From Amycolatopsis bullii (GTDB taxonomy: Bacteria > Actinomycetota > Actinomycetes > Mycobacteriales > Pseudonocardiaceae), in the NCBI RefSeq assembly GCF_014654205.1, contig NZ_BNAW01000058.1:1-56255 (forward strand): 56,255 nt of DNA. The letters are read 5' to 3'. The translations under genes and the position numbers were made by a program. Shown in pieces: positions 1 through 15,669 of this stretch (position 1 is the stretch's first letter; each line of letters begins with the position of its first letter). The notes under the pieces were generated by a model. The model saw only the letters and a list, made by a program, of their open reading frames with translations, had not been told where the DNA came from and ran no database searches.

Positions 1-1405
1 GCAGGCCACCGCACAGCTCGACCAGCTCCACCGCGTCCGACAGCTCCGCGGTCACACGGTCCTCGCCGACGAGCGCGGACAGCAGCTCGACGCCCTCCGC
101 CCCGTCCAGGACGTCGAGCTCGGCCACCGCCACCCCCGGCAGCGACGGCACGCGGGCGTGGGTGGTGACGAGCAGCCGGCAGCCCCGGGCATCCGCGACG
201 AAGGGCGTGACGCGCGCCAGGCTCGCCGCGTCCTCCAGCACGGTCAGCACCCGGCGCCCGGCGAGCACGCTGCGGTACAGCGCCGCACGGCCGTCCAGAT
301 CCTCGGGGATCTCTCCCGCGGGCACGCCGAGTGCGTGCAGGAACCGCGCCAGGACCTCGGCGGCGTCCTCGTCGGCGAGCCGCGCGTAGAGCACGCCGTC
401 GGGGAACGCCGGCGCGGCACGGTGCGCGGCCTCCGCCGCCACGGCGGACTTGCCCGCCCCGCCGCGTCCGGTGAGAACGGTGACCACGGCAGCGCCGGGC
501 CCGTCGTCGGTGAGGCCGCGCCGCAGTCCCGCCAGCAGGCGCTCGCGTCCGGTGAAGTACGGCAGGCGCGCGGGCAGCATCCGCGGGACCGCGCGGCCGC
601 TCGCGGGCGCCTCGCTCGAACCGGCGAGGATGTCCTGGTGCAGCTCGCGCAGCGCGGCGCCGGGCTCCAGGCCCAGTTCGTCGACGAAGCGGCGGCGCAC
701 GGCCCGGTAGGCGGCGAGCGCCTCGACCCGGCGGCCGCACCGGTGCAGCGCGGTCATCAGCTGCAGCACGAACCGCTCGCGCAGCGGGTACTCCTCGGTC
801 AGCACCGAGATCTCGCCGACGACCTCCCGGTGCAGGCCCAGCTCGAGCTCGGCGTCGAGGCAGTCTTCGAGCACCTCCACCCGGCGCTGCGCGATGCGGA
901 CCTGGTGGGCGCGCACGACACCGCTGTCGATCCCGGTGAGCGGTTCCCCGCGCCACAGCGCCAGCGCCTCGCGGAACGCCGCGCGAGCCTCCTCCGGCCG
1001 CCGCGCCGCCCGCCCCCGCGCCACCAGCGTCTCGAACTCGTGCAGGTCCAGTTCCCCGGGTGCGAGGTCGAGGCAGTAGCCGCTGCCGCGCGCGGAGATC
1101 CGATCGCCCAGCCCGGCTTTGGCCAGCGCCCGGCGCAGCGCCGACACGCAGGTCTGAACCTGTGCCCGGGCCGTCGCGGGCGGCTCGGCGCCCCACAGCG
1201 CGTCGAGCAGCACTTCCAGGGGCACCACGCGGTTGCCGTTGAGCAGCAGCAGGGCGAGCACCACCTGCTGGCGGCGCGCGGTGACGGCCACCGGCTCGCG
1301 GCCGCGGACCTGGAGCAGGCCGAGGACGCGGAACCCGGGTTCGGGCACCTGGTCGGGGACGGCGTGGAGCACGGGGGTTCCGGGTGTCGGCACGGTGGTC
1401 TGCAC
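1..1405 (-). CDS. SARP-family transcriptional regulator with NB-ARC ATPase domain (C-terminus cut by window edge)
   Basis: AfsR/DnrI-type pathway regulator. Translated from the GTG at 1405 (GGAGGG just upstream) it shows an OmpR-like winged-helix DNA-binding domain at about residues 25-115 and a bacterial transcriptional activation domain at about 120-260. A P-loop NTPase domain then begins with GRGGAGKSA near residue 310. The frame is open to the left edge after 468 codons, so the rest of the NB-ARC region and any TPR repeats are outside. The gene starts 17 bases after the stop of the PLP decarboxylase and is presumably co-transcribed with it. SARPs bind tandem 11-bp direct repeats and usually activate their own biosynthetic cluster. 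A candidate site of that period lies near 35.6 kb. The DNA-binding and BTAD assignment is secure; the targets are inferred. Confidence 0.88.
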   Translation of the reverse strand, partial: MQTTVPTPGTPVLHAVPDQVPEPGFRVLGLLQVRGREPVAVTARRQQVVLALLLLNGNRVVPLEVLLDALWGAEPPATARAQVQTCVSALRRALAKAGLGDRISARGSGYCLDLAPGELDLHEFETLVARGRAARRPEEARAAFREALALWRGEPLTGIDSGVVRAHQVRIAQRRVEVLEDCLDAELELGLHREVVGEISVLTEEYPLRERFVLQLMTALHRCGRRVEALAAYRAVRRRFVDELGLEPGAALRELHQDILAGSSEAPASGRAVPRMLPARLPYFTGRERLLAGLRRGLTDDGPGAAVVTVLTGRGGAGKSAVAAEAAHRAAPAFPDGVLYARLADEDAAEVLARFLHALGVPAGEIPEDLDGRAALYRSVLAGRRVLTVLEDAASLARVTPFVADARGCRLLVTTHARVPSLPGVAVAELDVLDGAEGVELLSALVGEDRVTAELSDAVELVELCGGL

Positions 1406-1421
1406 GGTGTTCCCTCCGGGG

Positions 1422-2651
1422 TCAGACGAGGACTTCGGGCGGCGCCGGGTGCCCGAGGAAGGCGGTGGGACTGGCGGTCAGGCCGTAGGCGCCGGCCTGG
1501 AAGATCGCGATCAGGTCGCCGATCGCCGCGCCGGGCAGGGAAACCCGGTCGCCGAGGAGGTCGAGCGGGGTGCACAGGCAGCCGACCACCGTCACCGTCT
1601 CTTCGGGACCGCGAGGGGCGGACGCGAGTTCCAGGGGGTAGTTGCGGCGGATGGCCTGGCCGAAGTTGCCGGACGCGGCCAGCTGGTGGTGGAGGCCGCC
1701 GTCGACGACGAGGAACGTGGTGCCGCGCGAGACCTTCCGGTCGACCACGCGGGTGAGGTAGACCCCGGCCTCCCCCACCAGGTAGCGGCCGAGCTCGATC
1801 ACCACGCGTGCCTCGGGCAGCGCGGGCCGCAGCGAGACGTCGAGGAGCTTCGCCAGGTTCTCGCCGACCTCGTCGAGGTCCAGGGCCGTGTCGCGGGCGG
1901 TGTAGGGGATGCCGAAGCCGCCGCCGAGGTTCACCGACCGCACCGGGCCGGGCGCCGCCTCGGCGAGCTGCAGCACCAGGTCGACCGTCGCGCGCTGGGC
2001 TTCGCACAGGCTTTCCGCGCGCAGGTTCTGGGAGCCGGCGAAGACGTGGAAGCCCTGGAAGTCCAGGCCCGCGGCGCCGACCTCGGTCAGCACCGCGGGG
2101 ACGCGCTCGGCGTCGATGCCGAACTGCTGCGGGCCGCCGCCCAGCCGCATGCCGGACCCGCGCACCGCGAAGTCCGGGTTTACCCGCAGCGCCACGCGCG
2201 GGGTGAGGCCGAGGCGGTCGCCTGCCTCCCGGACGCGGGTGAGCTCGGTGGTGGATTCCAGTTCGACGGTGACGCCGGCGGCGACCGCGCGGGCCAGCTC
2301 GGCGGCGGTCTTGCCGGGCCCGGCGAAGCTGATCCGTTCGGGCGGGACGGTCGTGTCGAGCGCCTGCCGCAGTTCCCCGGCGGAGGCGACGTCGAGGCCG
2401 TCGACGAGGCCGCTGAGGTGGTGCAGCAGGGCGGGCATCGGGTTGGCCTTGACCGCGTAGCTCAGCTCGACGTCGCCGGGCAGCGCGGCCCGCACCCGCT
2501 CGACGCGCGAGGTGACGAGCGAGCGGTCGTAGGCGAAGAAGGGGGTGGTGCCGACCCGCGCTGCGAGCCGGTCCACGGGCACGCCGCCCACGGTGAGCAC
2601 ACCGCCGGCACGGCCGAACGGCGCCGCCGCGGCTTCCGTCGTGTTCGCCAT
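1422..2651 (-). CDS. PLP-dependent type III (DapDC/ODC-like) amino-acid or aminoacyl-ACP decarboxylase
   Basis: Fold-type III PLP decarboxylase of 409 residues. The N-terminal alanine-racemase barrel carries the PLP lysine in YAVKANP (K68). The glycine-rich phosphate loop is NLGGGFGIP, and the C-terminal half carries the catalytic cysteine segment GCLCTPLDLLG. Start chosen at ATG 2651 because AAAGGAAAG precedes it and the family N-terminus begins there; the open frame runs further upstream without support. The family includes diaminopimelate decarboxylase, the exosortase-A-associated decarboxylases, and BtrK/VinO types that act on carrier-bound amino acids. It is unlikely to be the housekeeping lysA given the setting. 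A natural partner would be the ligase and ACP at 33.7-35.5 kb, because the second decarboxylase in this window already has its own ACP. Substrate cannot be read from sequence. Confidence 0.85.
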   Translation of the reverse strand: MANTTEAAAAPFGRAGGVLTVGGVPVDRLAARVGTTPFFAYDRSLVTSRVERVRAALPGDVELSYAVKANPMPALLHHLSGLVDGLDVASAGELRQALDTTVPPERISFAGPGKTAAELARAVAAGVTVELESTTELTRVREAGDRLGLTPRVALRVNPDFAVRGSGMRLGGGPQQFGIDAERVPAVLTEVGAAGLDFQGFHVFAGSQNLRAESLCEAQRATVDLVLQLAEAAPGPVRSVNLGGGFGIPYTARDTALDLDEVGENLAKLLDVSLRPALPEARVVIELGRYLVGEAGVYLTRVVDRKVSRGTTFLVVDGGLHHQLAASGNFGQAIRRNYPLELASAPRGPEETVTVVGCLCTPLDLLGDRVSLPGAAIGDLIAIFQAGAYGLTASPTAFLGHPAPPEVLV

Positions 2652-2753
2652 CGCTTTCCTTTTCTTCGAGCACGGGGAAATGGCTATCGGAAAAGCACCA
2701 CCGGCAGTTCCCGGCGGCACGGGGACCACTGAAGCAACTACCCACCCACCCGG

Positions 2754-2782
2754 ACATGGGTAGTCCTCACCCAGATTCGGTA
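2754..2782 (-). promoter_or_regulatory. 29-bp shared element, copy 1 (upstream of decarboxylase/SARP operon)
   Basis: Read on the minus strand it is TACCGAATCTGGGT, then six bases, then TACCCATGT. The copy at 53999-54027 matches at 24 of 29 positions, with four of the five differences in or beside the spacer. The core is the imperfect palindrome TGGGT-N6-TACCCA (2757-2773). It lies about 100 bases upstream of the decarboxylase start. Probably an operator; the binding protein is unknown. Confidence 0.55.
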
Positions 2783-2943
2783 CCCACCTGGGGAAGGGGG
2801 CACCCAGGTGTACCTGCTGTGTCCGCGCGGTCACTCCGGTGACACATCCACATCGGACTGGACGGTCATTTCCGCAGGTCAGGGCGATTGACCACACCGT
2901 TCGGCGCAGTCACCCGCCGGCGCTGCTCCAGCCGGGTGGCGCG

Positions 2944-2967
2944 CCGCGGTGGCAGCTTCCTGCCGTC
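2944..2967 (+). promoter_or_regulatory. 24-bp shared element with GGCAG-N4-CTGCC palindrome, copy 1
   Basis: Sequence is CCGCGGTGGCAG, four variable bases, CTGCCGTC. The same 20 fixed bases recur at 33722-33745, upstream of the ABC exporter. Dyad symmetry of the core suggests a dimeric regulator. It lies 168 bases upstream of PKS1 and 293 upstream of the divergent decarboxylase. Confidence 0.5.
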
Positions 2968-3001
2968 GCCTGCCTGCCACCGCCGGCGCCGGGAACACCC
3001 C

Positions 3002-3031
3002 TTGACGAACGGGGTGCGCAGCCCGCACGAT
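3002..3031 (+). promoter_or_regulatory. possible PKS1 promoter
   Basis: TTGACG at 3002-3007 and CACGAT at 3026-3031 are 18 bases apart and resemble vegetative -35/-10 boxes of actinomycetes. Transcription would start about 100 bases before the PKS1 ATG. Pattern match only. Confidence 0.3.
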
Positions 3032-3134
3032 CGGAATCCACCGGCGCCACCCGGAAATTCCCGGGAACCGGTGCCATTCGGTCAGCACCACCGTTTTTCC
3101 CGATTTCCGCGCCCCTTCCGACGATGGGTGAACT

Positions 3135-11150
<8,016 letters not shown>

Positions 11151-11178
11151 CGTTTTGCGAACGGATAGGGGTTCGATC

Positions 11179-14100
11179 ATGACCGGCGAAGACAAGCTTC
11201 GCGACTACCTGAAGCGGGCGACGGTCGAGCTCGCGGGCGCGCGCCGCCGGCTGGCCGAGTACGAGGCCCGCGAGAGCGAGCCGATCGCCGTGATCGGCAT
11301 GTCCTGCCGGTTCCCGGGCGCTCCCGACGTCGAGGCGTACTGGAAGCTGCTGCGCGAAGGCCGGGCCGCCGAGGTCGGGCCCGTCCCCGGCGGCCGGTTC
11401 GACCACGCGCCGGACACCGGCCGCCGCGGCGCTTTCCTGTCCGAAGTGGACGGCTGGGACGCCGGCTTCTTCGGCTACGCCCCGCAGGAAGCACTGCGGC
11501 TGGACCCGCAGCAGCGGCTGCTGATGGAGCTGGCGTGGGAGGCGATGGACGACGCCGGCACTCCGGCGCCGCGCTTGCGGGGCAGCCGCACCGGCGTGCT
11601 GCTCGGGTTTTCCGACAGTTTCCAGTACGGTCAGGTGGAAGCCGAGCGCGAAGGCACCGGCGTCTACGCGGACCCGTACATGGGCCAGGGCAGCCTCGCC
11701 AGCGTCGTCGCCGGACGGCTGGCCTACCACTTCGACCTGCGCGGGCCGGCGTTCTCGCTGGACACGGCGTGCTCGTCGACGCTGGTCGCGGTGCACCTCG
11801 CGGCCCGCGCACTGCGGGCGGGCGAGTGCGACTACGCGCTGGCCGGCGGCGGGTTCCTGGCGCTGCACCCGTTCCTGTACGTGTACAGCAGCCGCAACGC
11901 GCTGCTGTCGCCGACCGACCGCTGCCACACGTTCGACACGAGTGCCGACGGCTACATGATGGGCGAGGGCGGCGGGATGGTGGTGCTGGCCCGGCTGTCC
12001 GACGCCCTGCGCGACGGCCACCGTATCCGCGCGGTGATCCGGGGTTCGGCGGTGAACCAGGACGGCCGCAGCAACGGCCTGACGGCCCCCAACCGCAGCG
12101 CGCAGGTCGACGTGATCCGCCGGGCGCTCGCGGACGCTTCGGCCGAACCGGGTGACGTCGACTTCCTGGAGGCGCACGGTTCGGGAACACCGCTGGGTGA
12201 CGAGATCGAGCTGGGTGCGCTCGGCGACGTGTTCGGCGCGCGCCCCGGTTCCCGCCCGCTGACGGTCGGAGCGGTGAAGACGAACATCGGCCACACCCAC
12301 ACGGCGGCGGGGATCGCCGGGCTGATCAAGACGGTCCTGGTGCTGGAAAACGGTGAGGTGCCGCCGAACCTGCACATGGACGACCCGGCCGAGCAGGTGC
12401 TGGCGAGCGCGTCGGTCCGGCCCGCGACGGAACTGGCACCCCTGCCGGACCACGGCCGCCCGGCGGTGGCGGGGGTCAGTTCGTTCGGCTGGTCGGGAAC
12501 GAACGCCCACCTGGTCCTGGAGGCCGCGCCGGCCACCGACCTGCCGCACCCGGTCGTGAGTGAAAAAGCGGGTTCCAACCCTCCTTCCCACTCACGACCA
12601 GGAGTGGTGCCGCCGGTCGCCGAGTTGATCCCCGTCTCGGCCGCGTCGGAAGCCGCGCTCCGCGCCCACCTCACCCGCCTCGGCCGGCTCGCCGCTGATG
12701 CCGCTCCAATCACGCGTGATGCCCTTCCAATCACGCGTGATGCCCCTCCGATCACGCGAGATGCCCCGGCGATCACGCGAGATGCCCCGAACGCGGGCCT
12801 CACACTCGCCGATCTTGCGCACACCCTTCGGGAGGGGCGGGCGCACCTCGAGCACCGGCGGGCCGTCGTGGCCACCGGCCTCGACGACGCCGCCCGGCAG
12901 CTGGCCGCCGCCGCGCAGGCTCCCGGCGTTCACCGCAAGCCGTGCGCTCCGAAGGTCGCCTTCCTGCTCCCCGGTGTCGGGGACCTCTACCGCGGCCTGG
13001 CCACGCAGCTCTACCGCGATGAGCCCGTCTTCGCCCACGCCGTCGACGAGTGCTGCGCCATCGCCGCCGAGCGGTGCGGGGTCGACCTCGAAGCCGCCTT
13101 CTTCGCGGAACCCCGAGCCATCGAGGCGTCCTTCTTCGCAGCCGCCCCGGAAGACGACCTCCTCGACCGCGCCGAGGTCGCGCACCCGCTCCTCTTCACC
13201 GTCGAGTACGCGCTCGCCCGGCTCCTCGCCCACCGGGGCGTCCGGCCGGACCTGCTCGTCGGCTACAGCCTCGGCGAGTACGTCGCCGCCTGCCTCGCCG
13301 GCGTCTTCACCCTCGCCGACGCCCTGCACGTCGTCACCGGGCGGGCCCGGCTGATCGGGCAGGCGCCGGCCGGGCGGATGCTCGCCGTCGCCGCTTCCGC
13401 GGACCAGGTCTCCGCGGCCGTCCGGGACACGGAGGTCGACGTCGCCGCGCTCAACGGCCCGCAGATGACCGTCCTCAGTGGAGCCCCCGAAGCCGTCGAA
13501 ACCGCGGCCGGGCAACTCAAGGCGGCCGGGCTCGCGGCGCGGACCCTGCGCTCGGCCCACCCGTTCCACTCCACGCTGCTGGAACCCGCCCTCACCGAAC
13601 TGGCCGAGCTGGTCGCCTCGGTGCCCAGGCAGGCACCCCGGATCCCCATCGTGTCGAACGCGACCGGCACCGTCCTCACCGACGCCGAAGCCATCGACCC
13701 GCAGTACTGGGCCGGCCACCTGTGCCACCCCGTCCGGTTCGCCGACGGCGTCCGGCACTGCGCGGGCGAGAACGTCGACGCCTACGTCGAGCTCGGCCCC
13801 GGCCAGACCCTCGGCGGCCTCGTCCGCCAGAACCTCACCGACGCCCGGCCCGCCGTGCTCGGCACCCTGCCCGCGCCCTGGCCCGTCGAGAACCGCCCGG
13901 CCGAAGGCACCGCGCTGCTGGACACCCTCGCCCGCCTGTGGGAACTCGGCGCGGACATCGACTTCACCGCGCTGCGCAACGGCGGCCGGACCGTGTCCCT
14001 GCCCGGTTACCCCTTCCAGCGCACGAAGTTCTGGCCGCAGGCGACCCGCACGCCGGCCGAACCCGCCGCGGAAACCGGCCGGCTCTACGCCCCGGTCTGG

Positions 14101-15669
14101 CGCCTCGACCCCACCCGGCCCACGGCCCCGCCCCACGGCTCGCTGATCACCACGAACGACGAACTCGCCACGCTGGCCACGCAGGCGGGGATGACCGTCG
14201 GCACCGACCCCGCGAACCTCCCCCAGCCCGTGCACGTCGTCCACGACGGCGGCTTCGACGACCTCCTGCGGACCGTCCAGGCCCTCGACGGCCACGACGT
14301 CCGCCTGCTCACCGTCACCACCGGCGCGGCCGAGATCACCGGCGGCGACCTCACCGACCCGGACGCCGCCCTGGTGCACGGCGTCGGCCGCGGTGTCCGG
14401 GCCGAGTACCCGGGCCTGCGGTGGCGCGGTGTCGACGTCGAACCCGGCACCCCGGCCGGGCACCTCCTGGCCGAACTGGCCCGGCCGTGGACCGACGACG
14501 CCGCCGCCGAACCGGTGCTCGCCGGCTGGCGCGGCGGCCGCCGCCGCGTCCAGGAGTACACCGAGCTCACCCTCGACGACGTCGCGCCGGACTGGGGCGG
14601 CACGCACGTGATCACCGGCGGCACCCGCGGCCTCGGCATGATCGTGGCCAAGCACCTCGTCCGCCACGGCGCCCGCAAGCTGGTGCTGATCAGCCGCACG
14701 GGCGAGGCCGACCGGAACGACCTCGCGGAACTCCAGGCCGACGTGCTGGTGCTCAAGGCCGACGCGGGTGTCCCGGAGCAACTGGCCGAAGCCCTGACCG
14801 AAGCCAAGGCCCGCTTCGGCGAGCTCGACTCCATCGTGCACGCCGCGGGCCTGCCCGGTGGCGGGCTCGCCCAGCGCCGCACCGCCGAGGACATGCACCG
14901 CACGCTCGCCCCGAAGGTGAACGCGGTCGGGCCGCTCCTCGACGCCCGGCCCCGGCGGCTGGTCCTGTTCTCTTCGATCGTCACCGTCGTCGGCGGTATC
15001 GGCGAAGCCGACTACTGCGCGGCCAACAGCGTCCTCGACGCCCACGGTGCCGCACTGTCCACGGCGGCCACCCAGGTGGTGACCGTCGCCTGGGGCCACT
15101 GGCAGCACGACGCCTGGGCCGACGCGGCGACCGGCGAAGCCCGCCTCGCCTACCGCCGCCGCTACGGCTTCACCGCCGAAGCCGGGTGCGCGCTCCTCGA
15201 CAAGCTGGCCGGTCACGGCTTCCGCGGCACGGTCGTGGCCCTGCGCCAGGACCTGCCCACGGCCCGCCGCGAGCTGGCCGCGCTCAACGACCTCGGCGGG
15301 CTGCTCGAAGCCGCACCGGCCCCGAAGGCCCGCTATCCACGGCCGCCGCTGCGCACCGAGTACGCCGCCCCGCGCGGCGAGCTCGAGACCGACATCGCCG
15401 GTGTCTGGGGCGAGTTCCTCGGCATCGACGCCGTCGGCGTGCACGACCCGTTCTTCGACCTCGGCGGCAACTCGCTGGTCGGCATGGCCATGGTGGCGGC
15501 GCTGGAGAAGCGCCTCGCCCGCCGGATCGCGCCGGCTGTGCTTTTTGGCCACCCCACCGTGGCCGCGTTCGCCGCCGCACTGACCGACACCGACGCCCCC
15601 GCCCCGCGGGCGGCCACCACCGGATCCGCGCGGGGCCAGCGCCGCCGCCTGGCCGGCACCCGGAAATGA
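11179..15669 (+). CDS. Type I PKS 2: module 2, KS-AT-KR-ACP
   Basis: Single extension module of 1496 residues. An N-terminal coiled coil (EDKLRDYLKRATVELAGARRRL) should dock with the C-terminus of PKS1. The KS has C198 (DTACSST). The AT has GYSLGE (S697) and HPFHS (about 794), a malonyl-like signature of a different AT lineage from PKS1. The KR keeps GGTRGLG and Y1279 but lacks LDD. The ACP has S1432 in FDLGGNS. Start set at ATG 11179, where the docking helix begins, rather than at the ATG at 11155 just after the PKS1 stop. The KS-AT linker (residues about 459-540) contains translated copies of intergenic repeat DNA, listed separately. The tail is Arg-rich (GQRRR), similar to PKS3. PKS3 overlaps the stop codon. 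Confidence 0.94.
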   Translation: MTGEDKLRDYLKRATVELAGARRRLAEYEARESEPIAVIGMSCRFPGAPDVEAYWKLLREGRAAEVGPVPGGRFDHAPDTGRRGAFLSEVDGWDAGFFGYAPQEALRLDPQQRLLMELAWEAMDDAGTPAPRLRGSRTGVLLGFSDSFQYGQVEAEREGTGVYADPYMGQGSLASVVAGRLAYHFDLRGPAFSLDTACSSTLVAVHLAARALRAGECDYALAGGGFLALHPFLYVYSSRNALLSPTDRCHTFDTSADGYMMGEGGGMVVLARLSDALRDGHRIRAVIRGSAVNQDGRSNGLTAPNRSAQVDVIRRALADASAEPGDVDFLEAHGSGTPLGDEIELGALGDVFGARPGSRPLTVGAVKTNIGHTHTAAGIAGLIKTVLVLENGEVPPNLHMDDPAEQVLASASVRPATELAPLPDHGRPAVAGVSSFGWSGTNAHLVLEAAPATDLPHPVVSEKAGSNPPSHSRPGVVPPVAELIPVSAASEAALRAHLTRLGRLAADAAPITRDALPITRDAPPITRDAPAITRDAPNAGLTLADLAHTLREGRAHLEHRRAVVATGLDDAARQLAAAAQAPGVHRKPCAPKVAFLLPGVGDLYRGLATQLYRDEPVFAHAVDECCAIAAERCGVDLEAAFFAEPRAIEASFFAAAPEDDLLDRAEVAHPLLFTVEYALARLLAHRGVRPDLLVGYSLGEYVAACLAGVFTLADALHVVTGRARLIGQAPAGRMLAVAASADQVSAAVRDTEVDVAALNGPQMTVLSGAPEAVETAAGQLKAAGLAARTLRSAHPFHSTLLEPALTELAELVASVPRQAPRIPIVSNATGTVLTDAEAIDPQYWAGHLCHPVRFADGVRHCAGENVDAYVELGPGQTLGGLVRQNLTDARPAVLGTLPAPWPVENRPAEGTALLDTLARLWELGADIDFTALRNGGRTVSLPGYPFQRTKFWPQATRTPAEPAAETGRLYAPVWRLDPTRPTAPPHGSLITTNDELATLATQAGMTVGTDPANLPQPVHVVHDGGFDDLLRTVQALDGHDVRLLTVTTGAAEITGGDLTDPDAALVHGVGRGVRAEYPGLRWRGVDVEPGTPAGHLLAELARPWTDDAAAEPVLAGWRGGRRRVQEYTELTLDDVAPDWGGTHVITGGTRGLGMIVAKHLVRHGARKLVLISRTGEADRNDLAELQADVLVLKADAGVPEQLAEALTEAKARFGELDSIVHAAGLPGGGLAQRRTAEDMHRTLAPKVNAVGPLLDARPRRLVLFSSIVTVVGGIGEADYCAANSVLDAHGAALSTAATQVVTVAWGHWQHDAWADAATGEARLAYRRRYGFTAEAGCALLDKLAGHGFRGTVVALRQDLPTARRELAALNDLGGLLEAAPAPKARYPRPPLRTEYAAPRGELETDIAGVWGEFLGIDAVGVHDPFFDLGGNSLVGMAMVAALEKRLARRIAPAVLFGHPTVAAFAAALTDTDAPAPRAATTGSARGQRRRLAGTRK
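12552..12599. repeat. 11-bp inverted repeat inside PKS2 linker
   Basis: GGTCGTGAGTG at 12552-12562 and its exact complement CACTCACGACC at 12589-12599 flank 26 bases. The element looks like an intergenic palindromic repeat but is translated in frame in the KS-AT linker of PKS2. Confidence 0.75.
12697..12791 (+). repeat. 21-bp in-frame tandem repeat (4.5 copies) in PKS2 KS-AT linker
   Basis: Units begin at 12697, 12718, 12739, 12760 and 12781 with consensus GATGCCCCTCCGATCACGCG plus one base. At seven codons per unit they encode repeats of the form DAPPITR (from residue 507). The same unit appears in the non-coding region at 28761-28899, in both orientations. Confidence 0.85.

Larger units (their letters stand above)
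2652..3134. other. 483-bp divergent promoter region between decarboxylase/SARP operon and PKS1
   Basis: No credible gene lies here. It contains a cluster of TACCCA/TGGGTA half-sites (about 2739-2795) including one copy of a 29-bp element also found before LanM. It also contains a GGCAG-N4-CTGCC element shared with the ABC exporter promoter, a 10-bp inverted repeat (2946-2955 with 2974-2983), a TTCCCGGGAA palindrome at 3058-3067 and a possible -35/-10 pair for PKS1. It is the likely main switch for the two divergent operons. Confidence 0.6.

Noticed and set aside
158..1756. Plus-strand ORF opposite the SARP gene
   Set aside because: No recognisable domain; the minus strand encodes SARP, P-loop and decarboxylase motifs across the same bases.
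1422..2651. Housekeeping lysA
   Set aside because: It shares an operon with a cluster-type SARP, lies next to PKS1, and is nearer in style to pathway decarboxylases; not fully excluded.
12697..12791. Assembly artefact in PKS2
   Set aside because: Units differ from each other by point changes, keep frame exactly and recur in a second place, which fits a real repeat.
13050..15665. Upstream extension of the PKS3 frame through PKS2
   Set aside because: The extension is Arg/Pro-rich shadow sequence in another frame of the PKS2 AT-KR-ACP region; PKS3 domains begin right after 15666.
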